Shown: positions 1 to 11,558, counted from the first letter of the stretch. The stretch is 64,000 nucleotides of DNA from Macrocystis pyrifera (GCA_031763025.1 JASSKH010000031.1:5795458-5859457); one strand, 5' to 3'. The notes: a model not told the origin generated them from the letters alone. Numbers and translations are program-made.

Positions 1-55
1 TGACCATTGACCACGCATCCCTTTTGAGTCGGGTTGGGGGGGGGGGGGGGTAAAA
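1..55 (-). repeat. Family X repeat fragment next to a G/C tract
   Basis: The first bases (tgaccattgaccacgcatc) match the interiors of the copies near 15630 and 31870. Here the match runs straight into a run of about 14 G. Only the end of the element is in the window. Confidence 0.55.
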
Positions 56-178
56 ACATTGATTTGGGGATCCTCCGGCGTAGGCACCATGCCATACTAG
101 TAGCTTCTAAATAAAAATACAGACAAGCTGTAAACCGCAGTATCATACTATTTTATATATGAGCCAAGTGCCACACTA

Positions 179-389
179 TCACGGAGACCCATAGAAAATA
201 GGCCCAAAATCAGCCCAAAGCACCCGCTTTAGTGCGTTGTGTATCAAAAACTACTGCGTGAATAGAACATGTTGTGTGGTTTAAATACGCGGTTGGTGAC
301 AGACTGTTCATCGACGTTACAGTTGTACTCTTCGGAAATGCATTGAGAAGTCTCTTTCCCCCCCCCCCGTGTTTTTTGGGCCACCGTGA
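179..389 (+). mobile_element. Family Y short inverted-repeat element, copy 1
   Basis: About 211 bp. The left end is TCACGGAGACCCATAG and the right end is GGGCCACCGTGA, which gives a terminal inverted repeat of about 12 bp, flanked by TA on both sides. It shares interior sequence, including a CTCTTTCCCCCC run and AATACGCGG, with copies at 23394-23617 and 41504-41727. No coding capacity is visible, so it is probably a nonautonomous DNA transposon. Confidence 0.6.
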
Positions 390-535
390 TAATGCATGTC
401 GTTGCATGCAGCGCATACAAATCGTATAGACATGTGGTCACACGTCAAGAACGATAACTGCAAAGGTTTTAGTCTCTCTTCCGTCCTATATCGCTCCACG
501 CAAAAACATGTGTGGTGCAAATATAGTATGAAAGT

Positions 536-643
536 AATACGGGGGGACCATAGTAAATAGGACGTACGGAACACACAAAAACCTATATATTTCCCTAGAT
601 CTACTAACAATATTTGATCCCATTTACTACGGTCCCCCGTAAT
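536..643. mobile_element. MITE-A, copy 1
   Basis: Palindromic element: GGGGGGACCATAGTAAATAG at the left is mirrored by ATTTACTACGGTCCCCCGT at the right. The centre is AT-rich with the characteristic acacaaaaacctatatattt block. It is one of 20 copies in the window and is noncoding. Confidence 0.85.
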
Positions 644-808
644 ATCAGCCACATAATTCAAGGGGATCTCGGGAAATCACCCCCGCATTATTCCTTTGGA
701 ACATGACCTTAATATATTTATTCGTATTCCATACCAGGTATCATAGACTTGAAGTACCAGCGGTGTTGGTAACCAACGTAGCACTGGGGTTGCTTGGTTG
801 TTGCTCAA

Positions 809-989
809 CCCTGGTAAGGCTGCAGTCTCGTTTAGGGGCCAAACTACTCAGAACTTGAGTGGATTGTGCGCAAATCAGGACTGCAGGTTACTTGATTTTT
901 TTGTTTTTGACCCTTTTAAGACTGCAGTAGAGTTTTTTGGGGACAAACGCGTACTTAAAATTTTGAGTGGTTTGTCTCCCAACACGTAA
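809..989. mobile_element. Two degenerate MITE-B copies in tandem
   Basis: The first copy (809 to about 890) begins CAACCCTGG and carries CTGCAGTCTCG, a GGGGCCAAACTACT-type block and GGACTGCAG. The second (911-989) begins TTGACCCTTTTAAG and carries GGGGACAAAC and GGTTTGTC. Both match the MITE-B layout seen elsewhere: a CCCTTT end, then CTGCAGTCC, then GGGGACAAA, then its mirror. Confidence 0.65.
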
Positions 990-1533
990 GTTAAGGATGA
1001 GTATTTACATATATATTATTCGGACCATGTGGCGTGTTGTATAACATACGACAACCCGAACACATGGTAATTTATGTTATGGCGTTTTAGCTTTTACATA
1101 CAACTAATATTTATTACAATCCAAATTAGCGTGCAGTACAACATTCTACAACCCATACATTTAATCATATATATATTTATGGCATTTTTGTATTTACAAA
1201 CTACACTGAATCACTTTCTTCAATATATATTTATACATGAAGGCACACGCATTTTTGTTTGGTCTCGAGTTTACGATTGGCATAATATAATATAGCCCAC
1301 ACTCGGTACAGTTTGATTAGTATACCGTACTAAAATCTACTGGTACCAGGTACGCAGCTGAAATAGGCTACGAAACAAAGCCCAATTGCTTTGATTTTGC
1401 GTACAAAACGCAACCCAAACAAGCAACAACGATGGTCATGCTTGTATTATGTTGCTTCCCGGCAGCAGCTACTGCTTGTACCATAGGCACTCGTCTGGGA
1501 TTCAGATCCGCGGACGCTCTCTATACACCATAC

Positions 1534-4500
1534 CCTGCGGGACAGCGCCTTCACGACCCAGTTGTTGAAGAGGGGAAACACGCTGTGCGTCAAAGACGCG
1601 CCGAAGACGTAGATAGGGATGATGGTGTGGCCTCCCTGTGACGAATCAAAGGGAAAACACGATCGCAGTAGACAGCCGATGATTCGAGGGCGCCAAGGAA
1701 ACAATCAATATATATATATATACATATACATATACATACGTAGCAGGAGTATACATTGCCCCATGTGTCGTTGCATTACTGGCGAACAATGGAGGCAAGA
1801 ATGGACAGGTTCGATTTGATCCCAACAAAATCAGTGGCCTCCTTGCAGAAACGTGAGCATGCATGGACCATCATCAACACGCTTTACGTCATGAGCGCAA
1901 GCAGCATATAGGCGGACGAGCACATGCACTATACGAAGTGCATGTGTAATGTATCGAGCGCAGATCGTCGTGTTGCTTGCAAGACGACGGTTGATATATC
2001 TTCCATGCGCAAGTACATTAGTAGCTACAACCTCGGGCGCGTCCTGCGGTAAGTTGTCGAGAGGTACTATACGTCGAGCGCGCAGATTATCGTGCGGTTT
2101 GCACGACGAAATTTGATGCGTTTTCTACGAGCAAGTAGTTACAACTTCGGGCGCGTCCCACAAACGGTAAACGTTGTGGCGGAATAAGGAAGAGTGCGGT
2201 CTCACGGCACACAACAGTTTGACACACGTCGTCAAACGGGGTTTTCCACATCTATCTGCATGCTTTGGTCTCACCTTGATGGCGATGTGTGCAAACCCTT
2301 TGCGGATGCCGGTGAGGGCCTCCCTCTTACGGGACACGAACATTTCGGCGATGCCGCCCGTGACCACGCCGACGGCCTGCTCAGACGGACGAACGTGTTG
2401 CCGTACGAAAGCGGTGTGTGTTGGGAGTTGATAATTTGCCAAGCGCGTTTTCCTCGCATATTCACAGCACGCCGTGTGACAATGTTCGCCTCCTCCTTCC
2501 GTGATAGAGGTTCTCGCATGCCCATGTATACAGATTCTGAACGAAACCGGTGCTGTACAAAAGAGGTACGTACATCACTGTAGTGATAGTACGTTCTCGG
2601 CTAAACTGTTTCACGACTTTCGGACAGACGGGGGCAGGACCGACGAACTACAGCAACTGCTGTAGTTGCACCCACTCACTGTCTTAGACACGGCAATATC
2701 ACGCTATTGTTCTGCAACAGCTCTATACAGTAATTACTCTACCTATTGAAATAGTACTCCTTGCACATGTATGCTTAGGCCATTTTGTTCATCGTGATTA
2801 TCGCGTATTTTGTTTGTTTCGGCACCGTCTCATGGGTGGTGAGAGAAGAGAGGTCCTCCCGTGAGGTGCCCCAGAAAAGCCAAAAAAAATATATGAGCTA
2901 CTGCTGCTGTACATCGTTACCGCGTATACCGGGCGTCGGGAGTTCACTGGGTACATTTCCACACTGCTGCTGTACATCCTTAGGGCATATACCGCGCGTC
3001 GGGAGTTCACTCGGTATACATTGACACGAACGCATGTATGTCAGTCAGGTCGATTGCTTTGTCCAACAACAGCCCCTCTGTGGGCCCGCTTTTATTGTGC
3101 CATCTACGAAATGTGTACCTGAAAGCCATCCGCGAACATCTTGTGGATCGACGCTGTCCCCGCCTCGCGGACTCCGAGGTGGTTGATGAAGGTGCGAAGG
3201 ACGGGTGTCTTAAGCAAGAGAGACGCAACGACTCCGGACACAGGCCAGATGCCAGGAAGGAGATCCGGAAGCATCGACGATCCCAAGATGGCTCCAAACG
3301 GCTGAGTTGCGTTTGGATTTTAGATTCCCCAAGGGCAGACAAAAACATATCCCCGCGCCGTGAGCGTTAAGTCTGATGAGCAAATTCTGTACGAGCCTTA
3401 ATTTTCCGCTGGGTGACGCTACGGTATGAACACGATCAATGATCTACACCTCCTGTACGTAGGTGTTTTGCAGTTTGGTTGCGTTTGGATTTTGAGTTGA
3501 GTGGGCCGCCAAACCTCGCGCCGAAAGCGTTGAATTTGAGTAGCACATGGGGTAATTTTACCACTGGATCAGATTTAGCACGATGAATGGTCTACACCTT
3601 CTGCACGTAGGGCTGAGAAAAACCACCACGATCACCATCGTCGCAGGAGTACTCGTTCAAGTATGCCCCGTCGTGGGGTTACTGTTCGAGGGTGGCGCAT
3701 AGCATTGCAGTTGCTCAGCGTCCTCATCGAAGGGTGCACTACATTTATAGGTTGTGACGTTCTTGCGATTCAACCGTAAAAAAAGCTGTAACGGGTCGGT
3801 CTTGCAGGCCAGAGCCTATCCCCTCACCGTCAAATTTTGCTGCGAAACCTTCCGTCAACCAGACGTTCTAAGATATACCAGGTTTATCTCAAGAGTGTAT
3901 CGTAATGTGTTCGCACGCCAAGGATATACGAGTGAACTGAACCAAAGCCAAATTATTCCGGTTGCGATAAGTGTCAGTCACAGGTGCTTGCTTGCGGCGA
4001 TTTGAAGGACGCTTACATATCTATGTCAACGCCTGCGCGAAACCCAATCCCTCCTGCACACGGCACGATCTCTGTCCAACATTCTAAAAATCTAGCCTAA
4101 TCCGCACAGTGGTCAGCAATTTGGTTTTAGAATATAAAGTTGTACTGGTACAGGGTAACAGCGTAACAAATAAGGTGAGAGGGTATCCCCACCATGATGG
4201 CGTGGGGCAGCTGGGCAAGAAGGTACGTCTTGAACTCCGACATGTTGTCAACATCCACGACCTCGCCGAACTCGTTGACGGCCTTGAAATCGAAGTACTC
4301 CCTCCACAAGCTGAAGATTTCGTGGCGGAGGAACTCTTTGGTGGGGAACCTGTACGGGAGAGGCCTGTAGCACCAAGAGAAATAGCAAGCAGAAGCAATG
4401 TCTGAGCCGGTGGGCAAAGCGGTTGGATCCAGTTGACGACAAGCTTGGCTTCACCAACCACTACCTGGATATAACGGGAGCGGCATGCTCAGGCGTTGCG

Positions 4501-6514
4501 TGGGGAGGGACAGTCATAAAATCAATAATAAAGACTTGAGCTACGACGTACTGTACGTGCGTGGATTTCATCCATTTTTTGCCAAAATATGGACACGATA
4601 TCGATACCGTCAGTACTAATCGATCAAGTCGGTTGATTGGACAACAGGGGTAGGCGTTGCCTACCATGAACCATGTATGTATGCACTATGTGTATGGGGT
4701 TAGGGGTGGATGAAAACAATTAATTATTGACTTGAGCTACAGTAGTGTGAATTCATTAAGTTCGAAGGAAAGAGGTAGAAGATATCCAACGTTTTGCTTT
4801 GAGCGATTGTTTCACATGCTGCAAATCCACCTCACCGCATGTTTGTTTGATGGGTCCCGAGATTCTCAATAACCGTTTTGGAAGTTGACATTGCGCTGCG
4901 GCCAGCGGCGATCGATGAAACGCCGCCGCAAACCAGTGATCTTATATTGGGTTATTTCCCTTACTCAGTGGTATATCTACTGGCTGCCGTAACGCAAAGC
5001 ATCTATCAGATCTCCAACACAATAGGTACTTGCTGTAGATGTACCGGTGGATGCATTCGTCTACACACCTCCACACCGGTTCGCATTTGGCACTCGCTCG
5101 AAATCGTCCTACGTATTAATTTATGTGCCTAAATAAATTCGACCGCTCTATGTAGGCGTAGGGGGCATGGCGCGCGGAGTGGACTTGCGTCAATGGCACA
5201 TCCAACAGTACTCGTAGCTACCGAAACTCACAACTAGAGTACTCATAGACGGTGTGTTTTCGGCGTCTCTCTGCATCGAAAGCCGCCGGGAACATCAGCA
5301 GCAGGCGAGCGAAAAGAAAAACCTGCGAGGACGCAGGAGCCTCGTGATTCTGCACGCCGCCTTGTTCATTGCCCAAATGCTGTAGTCAAAATATCGCAAT
5401 TAGATCATTATGTGAGATGAGCCCACCTCATTGCGGTGAACGTGTAGAGAACCAATATCCCTGTGGCAACGAAACATTCCTGTGTGCCCCGGGCGACCCA
5501 CATCCAGTGTAAGATATGGACCTCGGAGATGATGAACATGAAGCATGCGCCGCCACTGACCTGTAGGTTGAAGGAGGGTTGAATGTACCACAGCACAGAC
5601 GGGCTGCCATGATATGTTTCCCCGATACCATTTTGGGGGACTGCAGGTAGATGCATACCAGGCATAAGACATGCTACAACACGGTATATGTAAAAGTCCA
5701 CGAAAAACAAGAACAAAAAAAAGGAACACATACTACATAAACCTCACTCTTTATTTGACGATGAATTCATTCGAACCGTGGAATAACTCGTGCTGAGGGG
5801 TGAACGCTGGTACTGTGCGTAAAGTCCGGTGTAATGCGCTCACGTTAAAACACTGCTGAAGGTCAGCGCTACAGGCGTTACCGCCCCCCCCCTCCTCGGC
5901 ATCTACCACCGTTCACAGTACGGCCAGCGTACTGGTTCCACACAAGGTGCGCCGTCGGAAGGCGTCTTTGCATGGCACCAAACCTTCGTTCGACGTAAAC
6001 ATTGCGTAACACAACTTTGCATCGGAGTCAAAGATCAAACGACGATATACACATGGCGGCCGATATGCCAGATACTTGCGGCATGACGCGTACATAGTAC
6101 GTACAGGTTCGACACGCCTTGTGTGGTGTGAAAGAAACGCCCGTAACGATAGTGTGCAGCTGCCGTTCAAACGAACCGAGCATGTTTCGAATGGTGTTAA
6201 GCATATGAAGCAAGCGCTCACCCCCCAGAGCGTTGTCACGGCCATCAGGCGCCGCAGTAGGTCATGGTCTCGAAGGGCCGGTACCCCACATCACCGTATC
6301 TCAGAGGGAGAAACGCTGTGTACAGCATGCCAAAGGCGTGTATGCCGTAGAACCCATACACCCCGACCAGCCACCACCTCCATGCGCGGCCTGGCGTGTC
6401 ACCGTCAAAGCACAGGGGAAGGTTGACCGCGGAACTGGTGCTAATGCCGGCGTCGAAGGCAGAGCTGGTCCTGGGGGCGCCGTTGCTGTCGATGCAGTGT
6501 TTGTCGCCATCGAT
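1534..6514 (-). CDS. DGAT2: DGAT2-family acyltransferase gene (six exons, 3' end missing)
   Basis: Likely transfers an acyl group from acyl-CoA to diacylglycerol or a related acceptor at the endoplasmic reticulum (family knowledge). Exons in transcription order are 6514-6295, 5640-5427, 4364-4193, 3301-3119, 2376-2275 and 1635-1534. All have GT donors and AG acceptors, and the junction phases agree, giving 331 codons. The first two exons encode hydrophobic segments (WRWWLVGVYGFYGIHAFGML and FMFIISEVHILHWMWVA), as expected for the N-terminal membrane anchor. The third has LWREYFDF and QLPHAIM, the position of the family HPHG block, here L-P-H-A. Exon four carries GIWPVSGVVASLLLKTPVLR. Exon five has the GGxxE motif (TGGIAEMF). 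The join of exons five and six recreates the family signature, RKGFAHIAIK followed by GGHTIIPIYVFG. The start codon is not resolved: an upstream 5' exon is probable and the 6514 border is a guess. The final 60-80 residues typical of the family are not seen in 1-1533, so the last exon may lie beyond the edge. The sister MGAT or wax synthase activity is possible. Confidence 0.85.
1955..2165. repeat. Diverged tandem duplication in an intron
   Basis: Two units of roughly 110-120 bp. GAGCGCAGATCGTCGTG, then GCAAGTA and CTACAACCTCGGGCGCGTCC, recur as GAGCGCGCAGATTATCGTG, GCAAGTAG and TTACAACTTCGGGCGCGTCC. It lies in the last visible intron of the acyltransferase gene. Confidence 0.6.
2896..3025. 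repeat. Two-unit tandem repeat of about 65 bp
   Basis: CTGCTGCTGTACATC and GCGTCGGGAGTTCACT occur twice in the same order about 65 bp apart. It is intronic in the acyltransferase gene. Confidence 0.7.
3302..3630. repeat. Two-unit tandem repeat of about 170 bp
   Basis: TGCGTTTGGATTTT, a GCGCCG(t/a)(g/a)AGCGTT block and ATGATCTACACCTCCTG recur as TGCGTTTGGATTTT, GCGCCGAAAGCGTT and ATGGTCTACACCTTCTG. The first unit starts at the 3' splice site of the fourth acyltransferase exon. It is intronic. Confidence 0.65.
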
Positions 6515-6719
6515 CTGGTCACGAGGGGCGTCGGATTGCAAAGACAATAGTTGTGTGCATGGTAAGATAATGGTTTGCCGGTTCTCCTCGGCTAGAAAGG
6601 GACCACACAGTTGGTATGTTATATCTACCGAAGTTAACAACTTGGAAGGTGTCAGTTTTGGAAGGGACATGAGGCACACAGCAACGGCTGTGCTGTAATA
6701 CTCGTGAACAGTATACATA

Positions 6720-7380
6720 CAATAGTTGTCTCAAGTCCTGGCGAACAATAAAACACGATACAGTAGTACCGGGACACCTCACCAGAAACAGGTGAAACTA
6801 TTTCTGGTCGTGTTTCTTATTCGGGAATGGACGCGTTCTACACAACGTTCAGCATAACGACTCGCGAATCTAATATTTTCCCCGTAAAGCTCAGCCCGCC
6901 CTTGCTATTGCTCCTTTTCGCATTCCAGTAGTTGTCCTGTAACGCACATTCAATTTTTGTTCTGCCTTTGGAAGATTCGGTTGTTCTAAACAAACCAAAT
7001 TGGTGTGGTGGCGTGGGTACTGACATGAACTGCCGTCGTAAAATGTGCTACACGGGAGGTTATTGATGTGGGCCCCTCCGCAAAGTCAATGACGGTGCCG
7101 GGGGGTTGCTGCGTCCTGCATGATTCGAACAAATCTAGCCCATGTCTATTCGTTGCACACGAACTGAAAGTTGAAGAACAGCCACACCAAGCGCGTGAAG
7201 AGCGAAACAAAGGTTGAACAGTTTTACAGGCTACAAGGAGCAGACCACGGTTTGCTCGTGTAGACCGATCGACTGTGCACGACAAGATAGTAGGTATCTC
7301 AACGCCCCGTCACCACTGAATTGTGCTGTCCGCGTAATCGTTTCCCAATCTAAAGATCACGAGAGACATCGCGGGATGGC
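6720..7380. other. Stretch without recognised features
   Basis: Between the first recognised acyltransferase exon and the hairpin array I see only short broken reading frames. This stretch should hold the promoter and any 5' exon of the minus-strand gene, but no confident exon or core promoter could be picked. Confidence 0.5.
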
Positions 7381-7399
7381 AGCTTCATACTACAATTTT

Positions 7400-8400
7400 G
7401 GGGCACACCGAAGCACGACGAAAGAGGCTTTCTCACCGAGAAAAGACATGTTCTTCGGCCCCCGCCCCAATGTTGAACATGGGGCACGATGCGCCGTCGA
7501 CCAGGCTGCCGTTCAAACGAGGGGGGGGGGGGGTAAAACGGAGTAGCCAAGTAAGTAAAAGAGAAAACGTCAAGGTCCTATATTCAACATTTGCGACGAC
7601 GCCAGAGCACCTGCGGTCTCGGTGAGAAATACGCATACTGCAATGATTCCATGTACGTGCCTAACCTCTGCCCTTAAACGCTTCCTTCTCCTGAAGCGCA
7701 ATCACCACATGGAATCATTACAACATGCGTATTTCTCACCGAGACTGCAGGTGCTCCGGCGTCCGCGACTATGTTGAACATTGGGCAGGAGGCACTGACA
7801 TGAGGCACACTGGGTGCCTCATGGCAGTGCTTCATGCCCCATGTTCAACATAGTCGCGGACGCCGGAGCACCTGAAGTCGCGGTGAGAAATACGCATATT
7901 GCAATGATTACATGTATGTGCCTCACCTCTGCTCTTGACCGTTCCTTCTCCTGAAGCACAATCACCCCACGGAATCGTTGCAATGTGTATTTCTCACCGA
8001 GACCGCAGGTACTCTGGAGTCCGCGTAAATGTTAAACATGGGCATGAGTCACCATCGACCAGACTGCCGTTCAAACGAGAGGGAAAGGGGGGGGGGGTGG
8101 GTGAGGTAAAAAGGAATAGCCAGACAAGTGAAGCAAGAACGTCAAAACTGAATCATTTTCACAGCTTCCGTATTGACGTTGTTGCTTTCACTCGCTTGGC
8201 TACTTCGTTTTACCCCTGCCCCCCTCTCGTCCCCTCTCGTTTGAACGGCAGTCTGATCGACGATGCCTCATGCCCCATGCTCAACATGCACGCGGACACC
8301 AGAGTATCTGCAGTCTCGGTGAGAAATACGCATACTGCAATGATTTCACGGGAGTGATTGCCCTTCAGGAGAAGGAAACGTTCAAGGGCAGAGGTTGGGT
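7400..8400. repeat. Array of alternating inverted repeats (multi-hairpin)
   Basis: A module containing CTCGGTGAGAAATACGCAT, CAATGATT, the CTTCTCCTGAAG palindrome, GTTGAACAT and CTGCCGTTCAAACGAG is repeated at least four times in alternating orientation. The tightest arms are about 7745-7808 against 7818-7880, separated by about 10 bp, with few mismatches. Further hairpins pair 7613-7655 with 7710-7750, and 7885-7910 with 7975-8005. G/C runs occur beside the CAAACGAG end at 7521, 8087 and 8218. It is noncoding. Confidence 0.85.
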
Positions 8401-8869
8401 ACGTATACTGACTCCGATTGAGAACTCGTGCAATAGGGTTTGGTGGAATATCATGGACTACAGTACACATGCCGGCTTCCATAGTTGTTTCAAATTGATA
8501 ACATAAGAATATTCGATTGTGCACGCCCCTGGAGCTGCCCGAATAAGCGACGACTCCCGTGTAATACCGAACTAAGCATGGTCCCAGATGGACTTCCCCC
8601 TAGGTCGCCACAACAGTAGAAATCCAGAAGACGTGTTTGTTGACCGCAGGTGTAGAGTACGCATGAAAAACACGAGGTTCAGCTTCAAACGGAGAATGGC
8701 CGGTGCATACTGGCGTGGCAGCATATCGTAGTATAGTATTTGCTTTTCACACTGTACTGGTATACACGTACGTACCGCAGGTGATGTTTAAAACAACGGA
8801 ACACCATCACGACGCAACACTACAGATCGCGGCAGCAACAGCAGAACAACCGAGAGGAACGGAGCAGTG

Positions 8870-9190
8870 GGACGACGTAACAATTCCGGGAAATGCATCG
8901 TCTTAGCCTTCACGTCGAAACTAAAGTTTCCCTCTCACCAGCTGTCAGGAAGCTGCGTTGTCCCGTCCGAACGTCTTGTGCCCACTTCAAACTGCCGGAA
9001 GTAGTCTTGGCAGCAGGGAGTGTGGTTTCCTGTCCACCGCTTGACGACCATGGCAAAACGACCCTACATTTACGGAAAGGGGAAGTAATGTACGGGAGGA
9101 AGAGCCGGTGGACTTCGTTTATCTAGGGAGTATCGCATCCTTGACGCAACGAGAGGGGTTGGGTGTGTCCCTAACGACCCAACTAAGCCA
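8870..9190 (+). pseudogene. Possible non-LTR retrotransposon C-terminal remnant
   Basis: One frame contains EEPVDFVYLGSIASLT near 9095-9145. It resembles the F-K-Y-L-G-S-I block that follows the reverse transcriptase core in many non-LTR elements. Frames around it are broken. It is a short match on pattern only, and it ends just before a MITE-A. Confidence 0.35.
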
Positions 9191-9195
9191 CTGTT

Positions 9196-9303
9196 ATTAC
9201 GGAGGACCATATTAAACAGGACCTACGGTACACACAAAACCTATATATATATACCGATTTTTACTGACAATATTTGGTCCTATTTACTATGGTCCCTCGT
9301 AAT
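9196..9303. mobile_element. MITE-A, copy 2
   Basis: ATTACGGAGGACCATATTAA at the left mirrors CTATGGTCCCTCGTAAT at the right. The AT-rich centre has the family ctatatatat block. TA flanks are present. Confidence 0.85.
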
Positions 9304-9570
9304 AGCAATACCGATTACAGAACGTGCGACCAGCCCCGTGCAGCCGTTCTTTTGACAATATGGGCATGGTTTGATTTTAAATACCGTGGCACTGAAAAGC
9401 TGAAAAACACCCATCTCGAAACAATAGTAGTCCACACCCAGCAGTCGTCCGTAGACCAATTTTGTGGAGGCACTCGAGCAGGTTGAGTTGGTTGGGGCAA
9501 CGGCAGCTGCACACCCACGGACCGGCACCCCAAACTTTTCGACTACCTTATGCTCTTTCCGTGTCAATAC
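9304..9570 (-). CDS. Possible exon of an unknown gene
   Basis: The minus-strand frame runs about 85 codons with a mixed, protein-like composition, including FGVPVRGCAAAVAP and a C-P-Y-C-Q-K-N-G-C cluster. A possible 3' splice acceptor lies at its upstream end (cttacaag, near 9570). The downstream end is cut by the MITE-A at 9196. I do not recognise the family. It could equally be a relic of a mobile element. Confidence 0.3.
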
Positions 9571-10164
9571 TTGTAAGTTGAGCGAGTACTCCATGGACAT
9601 ATATTTGTATATAATATATTCCATGGTATGTGTCATGCTTTCGTATCATGTGTGGGATACAGCAGTAGACACGTATCCCTCTGACGCTTATTACGGGAGC
9701 CGTTCGGGACCTTTCGCGCACTTTAGCCCATGTCTCAGCGAGGATACAAGCGGTCGGGATTTTATTGTCTCTACTGTGTTTGCTATGACCTGGCGGTCCA
9801 GAGCAACTGATCAAGAATCCCACTGTACCAACCTTCATATATTATCCCGTTAAGCATGACTACTCAAAGCTCGCCTTACGCTTTGCTCCACTTAAGGTCA
9901 TTCCAAATCCTCGAAAAAAAATAATAGAAGACAAATACGTACACCGGAATTGAAAGTTTCTACCCGCCCGAAAAATTGCCAACAAAGTCGTACTAAGGCT
10001 GCTGTACATCACCGAACAACGCAACCGTCACAAGTCCTTCTAAAACAGGAGTATTTTGTTACAGTGTTCTCATCCCACAAACAATGCCAGATAAGGTATC
10101 AAATGATTTTATGTGATTGAGGTGATCCGCACATTTTTCTCAGAGTTCTCCATATTCGACGGCG

Positions 10165-10264
10165 NNNNNNNNNNNNNNNNNNNNNNNNNNNNNNNNNNNN
10201 NNNNNNNNNNNNNNNNNNNNNNNNNNNNNNNNNNNNNNNNNNNNNNNNNNNNNNNNNNNNNNNN
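10165..10264. other. Assembly gap of 100 N
   Basis: Exactly 100 N, the usual placeholder for a gap of unknown size. It is followed at once by a run of 31 C, so sequencing or assembly probably failed in a homopolymer. Confidence 0.98.
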
Positions 10265-10296
<32 letters not shown>

Positions 10297-10574
10297 TCAT
10301 GTGCAAGTATGCTGTGCCGACGATCGATCAAATTGATTACACCCCGCGCCACCACCACCACAATCTACCCCTCAGGACGCAAGGATACTGTTTGCCGACA
10401 ATCGACCAAACTCGCCACCACCGCCCTCACATTTTCACCTCGAGCGCAAAAAAGACGTTTCGTCGATTAATCCGATTATCGACCACAACCGCCACCACCG
10501 CCACTGTTTGCCCCCTCGGGACGCAAAGGGTGCATGCACTCCTACGTGGAGCCGCACCAGAAACTCACGCCATT

Positions 10575-10690
10575 CTTTCGAGAAAGCTGTCGTCCAACGC
10601 AAGTCCGCTCCCTCACAAGCGGTTCATAGTAAGCGCTACTAACAGGATGCAGCTCGCCCTTCATGCGACTCGCCCGAACAACAGCGCACC
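10575..10690 (+). repeat. Family P repeat, 5' part only
   Basis: Contains CGCAAGTCCGCTCCCTCAC, AAGCGGTTC, AGGATGCAGCTC and ATGCGACTCGCC in family order. The match then stops. The usual 3' part and C tail are missing. Confidence 0.65.
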
Positions 10691-10828
10691 CCCGCCAGCA
10701 GCCGCCCTCCGGGAGCTCTGACGACGCAATTTACCAAGCACACATCGACACGAGGACCCCGAAGCTACACCAAAAAAGACTGCTACCCATGTACCGCCCA
10801 ACAACAACGAACGCCAAACGGAGCGGGA

Positions 10829-10855
10829 GGGGGGGGGGGGGGGGGGGGGGGGGGG
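10829..10855. repeat. Poly(G) tract
   Basis: About 27 consecutive G on the plus strand, with no clear repeat-family boundary at its edges. The length is not reliable in a homopolymer. Confidence 0.9.
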
Positions 10856-11040
10856 TTCGTACGGCAACCCCTAAACTCTACCGGGTAATTAGGAACAAAA
10901 ACGTGAAACACACCGGGCCATACGACCATGAAAAACCAAACAACATACTTGAAACGCTTCACCAACCATGGTTTGAACACTATATACGGTCATGCAGGAC
11001 ATGAGATTCACCCGCCCCCCGCCCCCCCCCCGCCCCATCA

Positions 11041-11290
11041 ATGAATTCGATGCTGTCATCCATATGCAAGAGAGTCCCTTTCACAAGCGGCTCTTACTGT
11101 AGCACAAGGATGCAGCTCACCCTTCGTGAGACTCGCCTAACACCTCACGTTTCGCTTCGCGCTTGGTGCAAGCAATGTCTGCCGGGTCGGTGGAAATCCG
11201 ACATGCTCCGTCCCGGTACTTGTAGGGATGCGAGGATCTATCGTCATACGACTATGGACATTCATGACATCGAGTACACCCCCCCTACAC
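11041..11290 (+). repeat. Family P repeat ending in C tract
   Basis: Runs from GATGCTGTCATCCATATGCA through AGGATGCAGCTCACC, GCGCTTGGTGCAAGCAATG, GTGCTCCGTCCCGG and TAGGGATGCGAGG to CGAGTACACCCCCC. The order matches all full-length copies. No reading frame is conserved among copies. Confidence 0.85.
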
Positions 11291-11299
11291 ACGCCATGA

Positions 11300-11371
11300 A
11301 CTCCCGGTAACCCGACAAACAAAAAAGACATAAAATATCATGGCGCAGGGTGAGGTGACCGGCTGGGAAGC

Positions 11372-11404
<33 letters not shown>
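11300..11404 (+). repeat. Family U repeat with poly(C) tail
   Basis: CCCGGTAACCCGACAAACAA, then CATGGCGCAGGGTGAGGTGA and GGGAAGCAA, then about 31 C. The same module recurs at 13019-13530. Confidence 0.7.
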
Positions 11405-11423
11405 ACCCACCCCCTCCCCCTGT

Positions 11424-11524
11424 CTGGTCGGCGAAAACCCGACGTGCTCCGTCCCGGCATTGTAGGTATCCGGGGGTCTATGGTAATACGACTGCGGACA
11501 TGCATGACATCGGTACATCCCACG

Positions 11525-11557
<33 letters not shown>
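11424..11557 (+). repeat. Family P 3' part with poly(C) tail
   Basis: Starts at TCGGCGAAAACCCGACGTGC and runs through GTCCCGGCATTGTAGG and the ACGACTGCGGACATGCATG block to a C run of about 31. It is truncated at the 5' side. Confidence 0.8.

Positions 11558-11558
<1 letters not shown>

Noticed and set aside
7400-8400. CRISPR array
   Set aside because: Repeats alternate in orientation, are long and imperfect, and have no uniform spacers. The genome is eukaryotic.
8528-8612. A 5S rRNA-like stretch (ACCGAACTAAGCATGG)
   Set aside because: Only a dozen bases recall the 5S internal region. The rest of the molecule and its pairing are absent.
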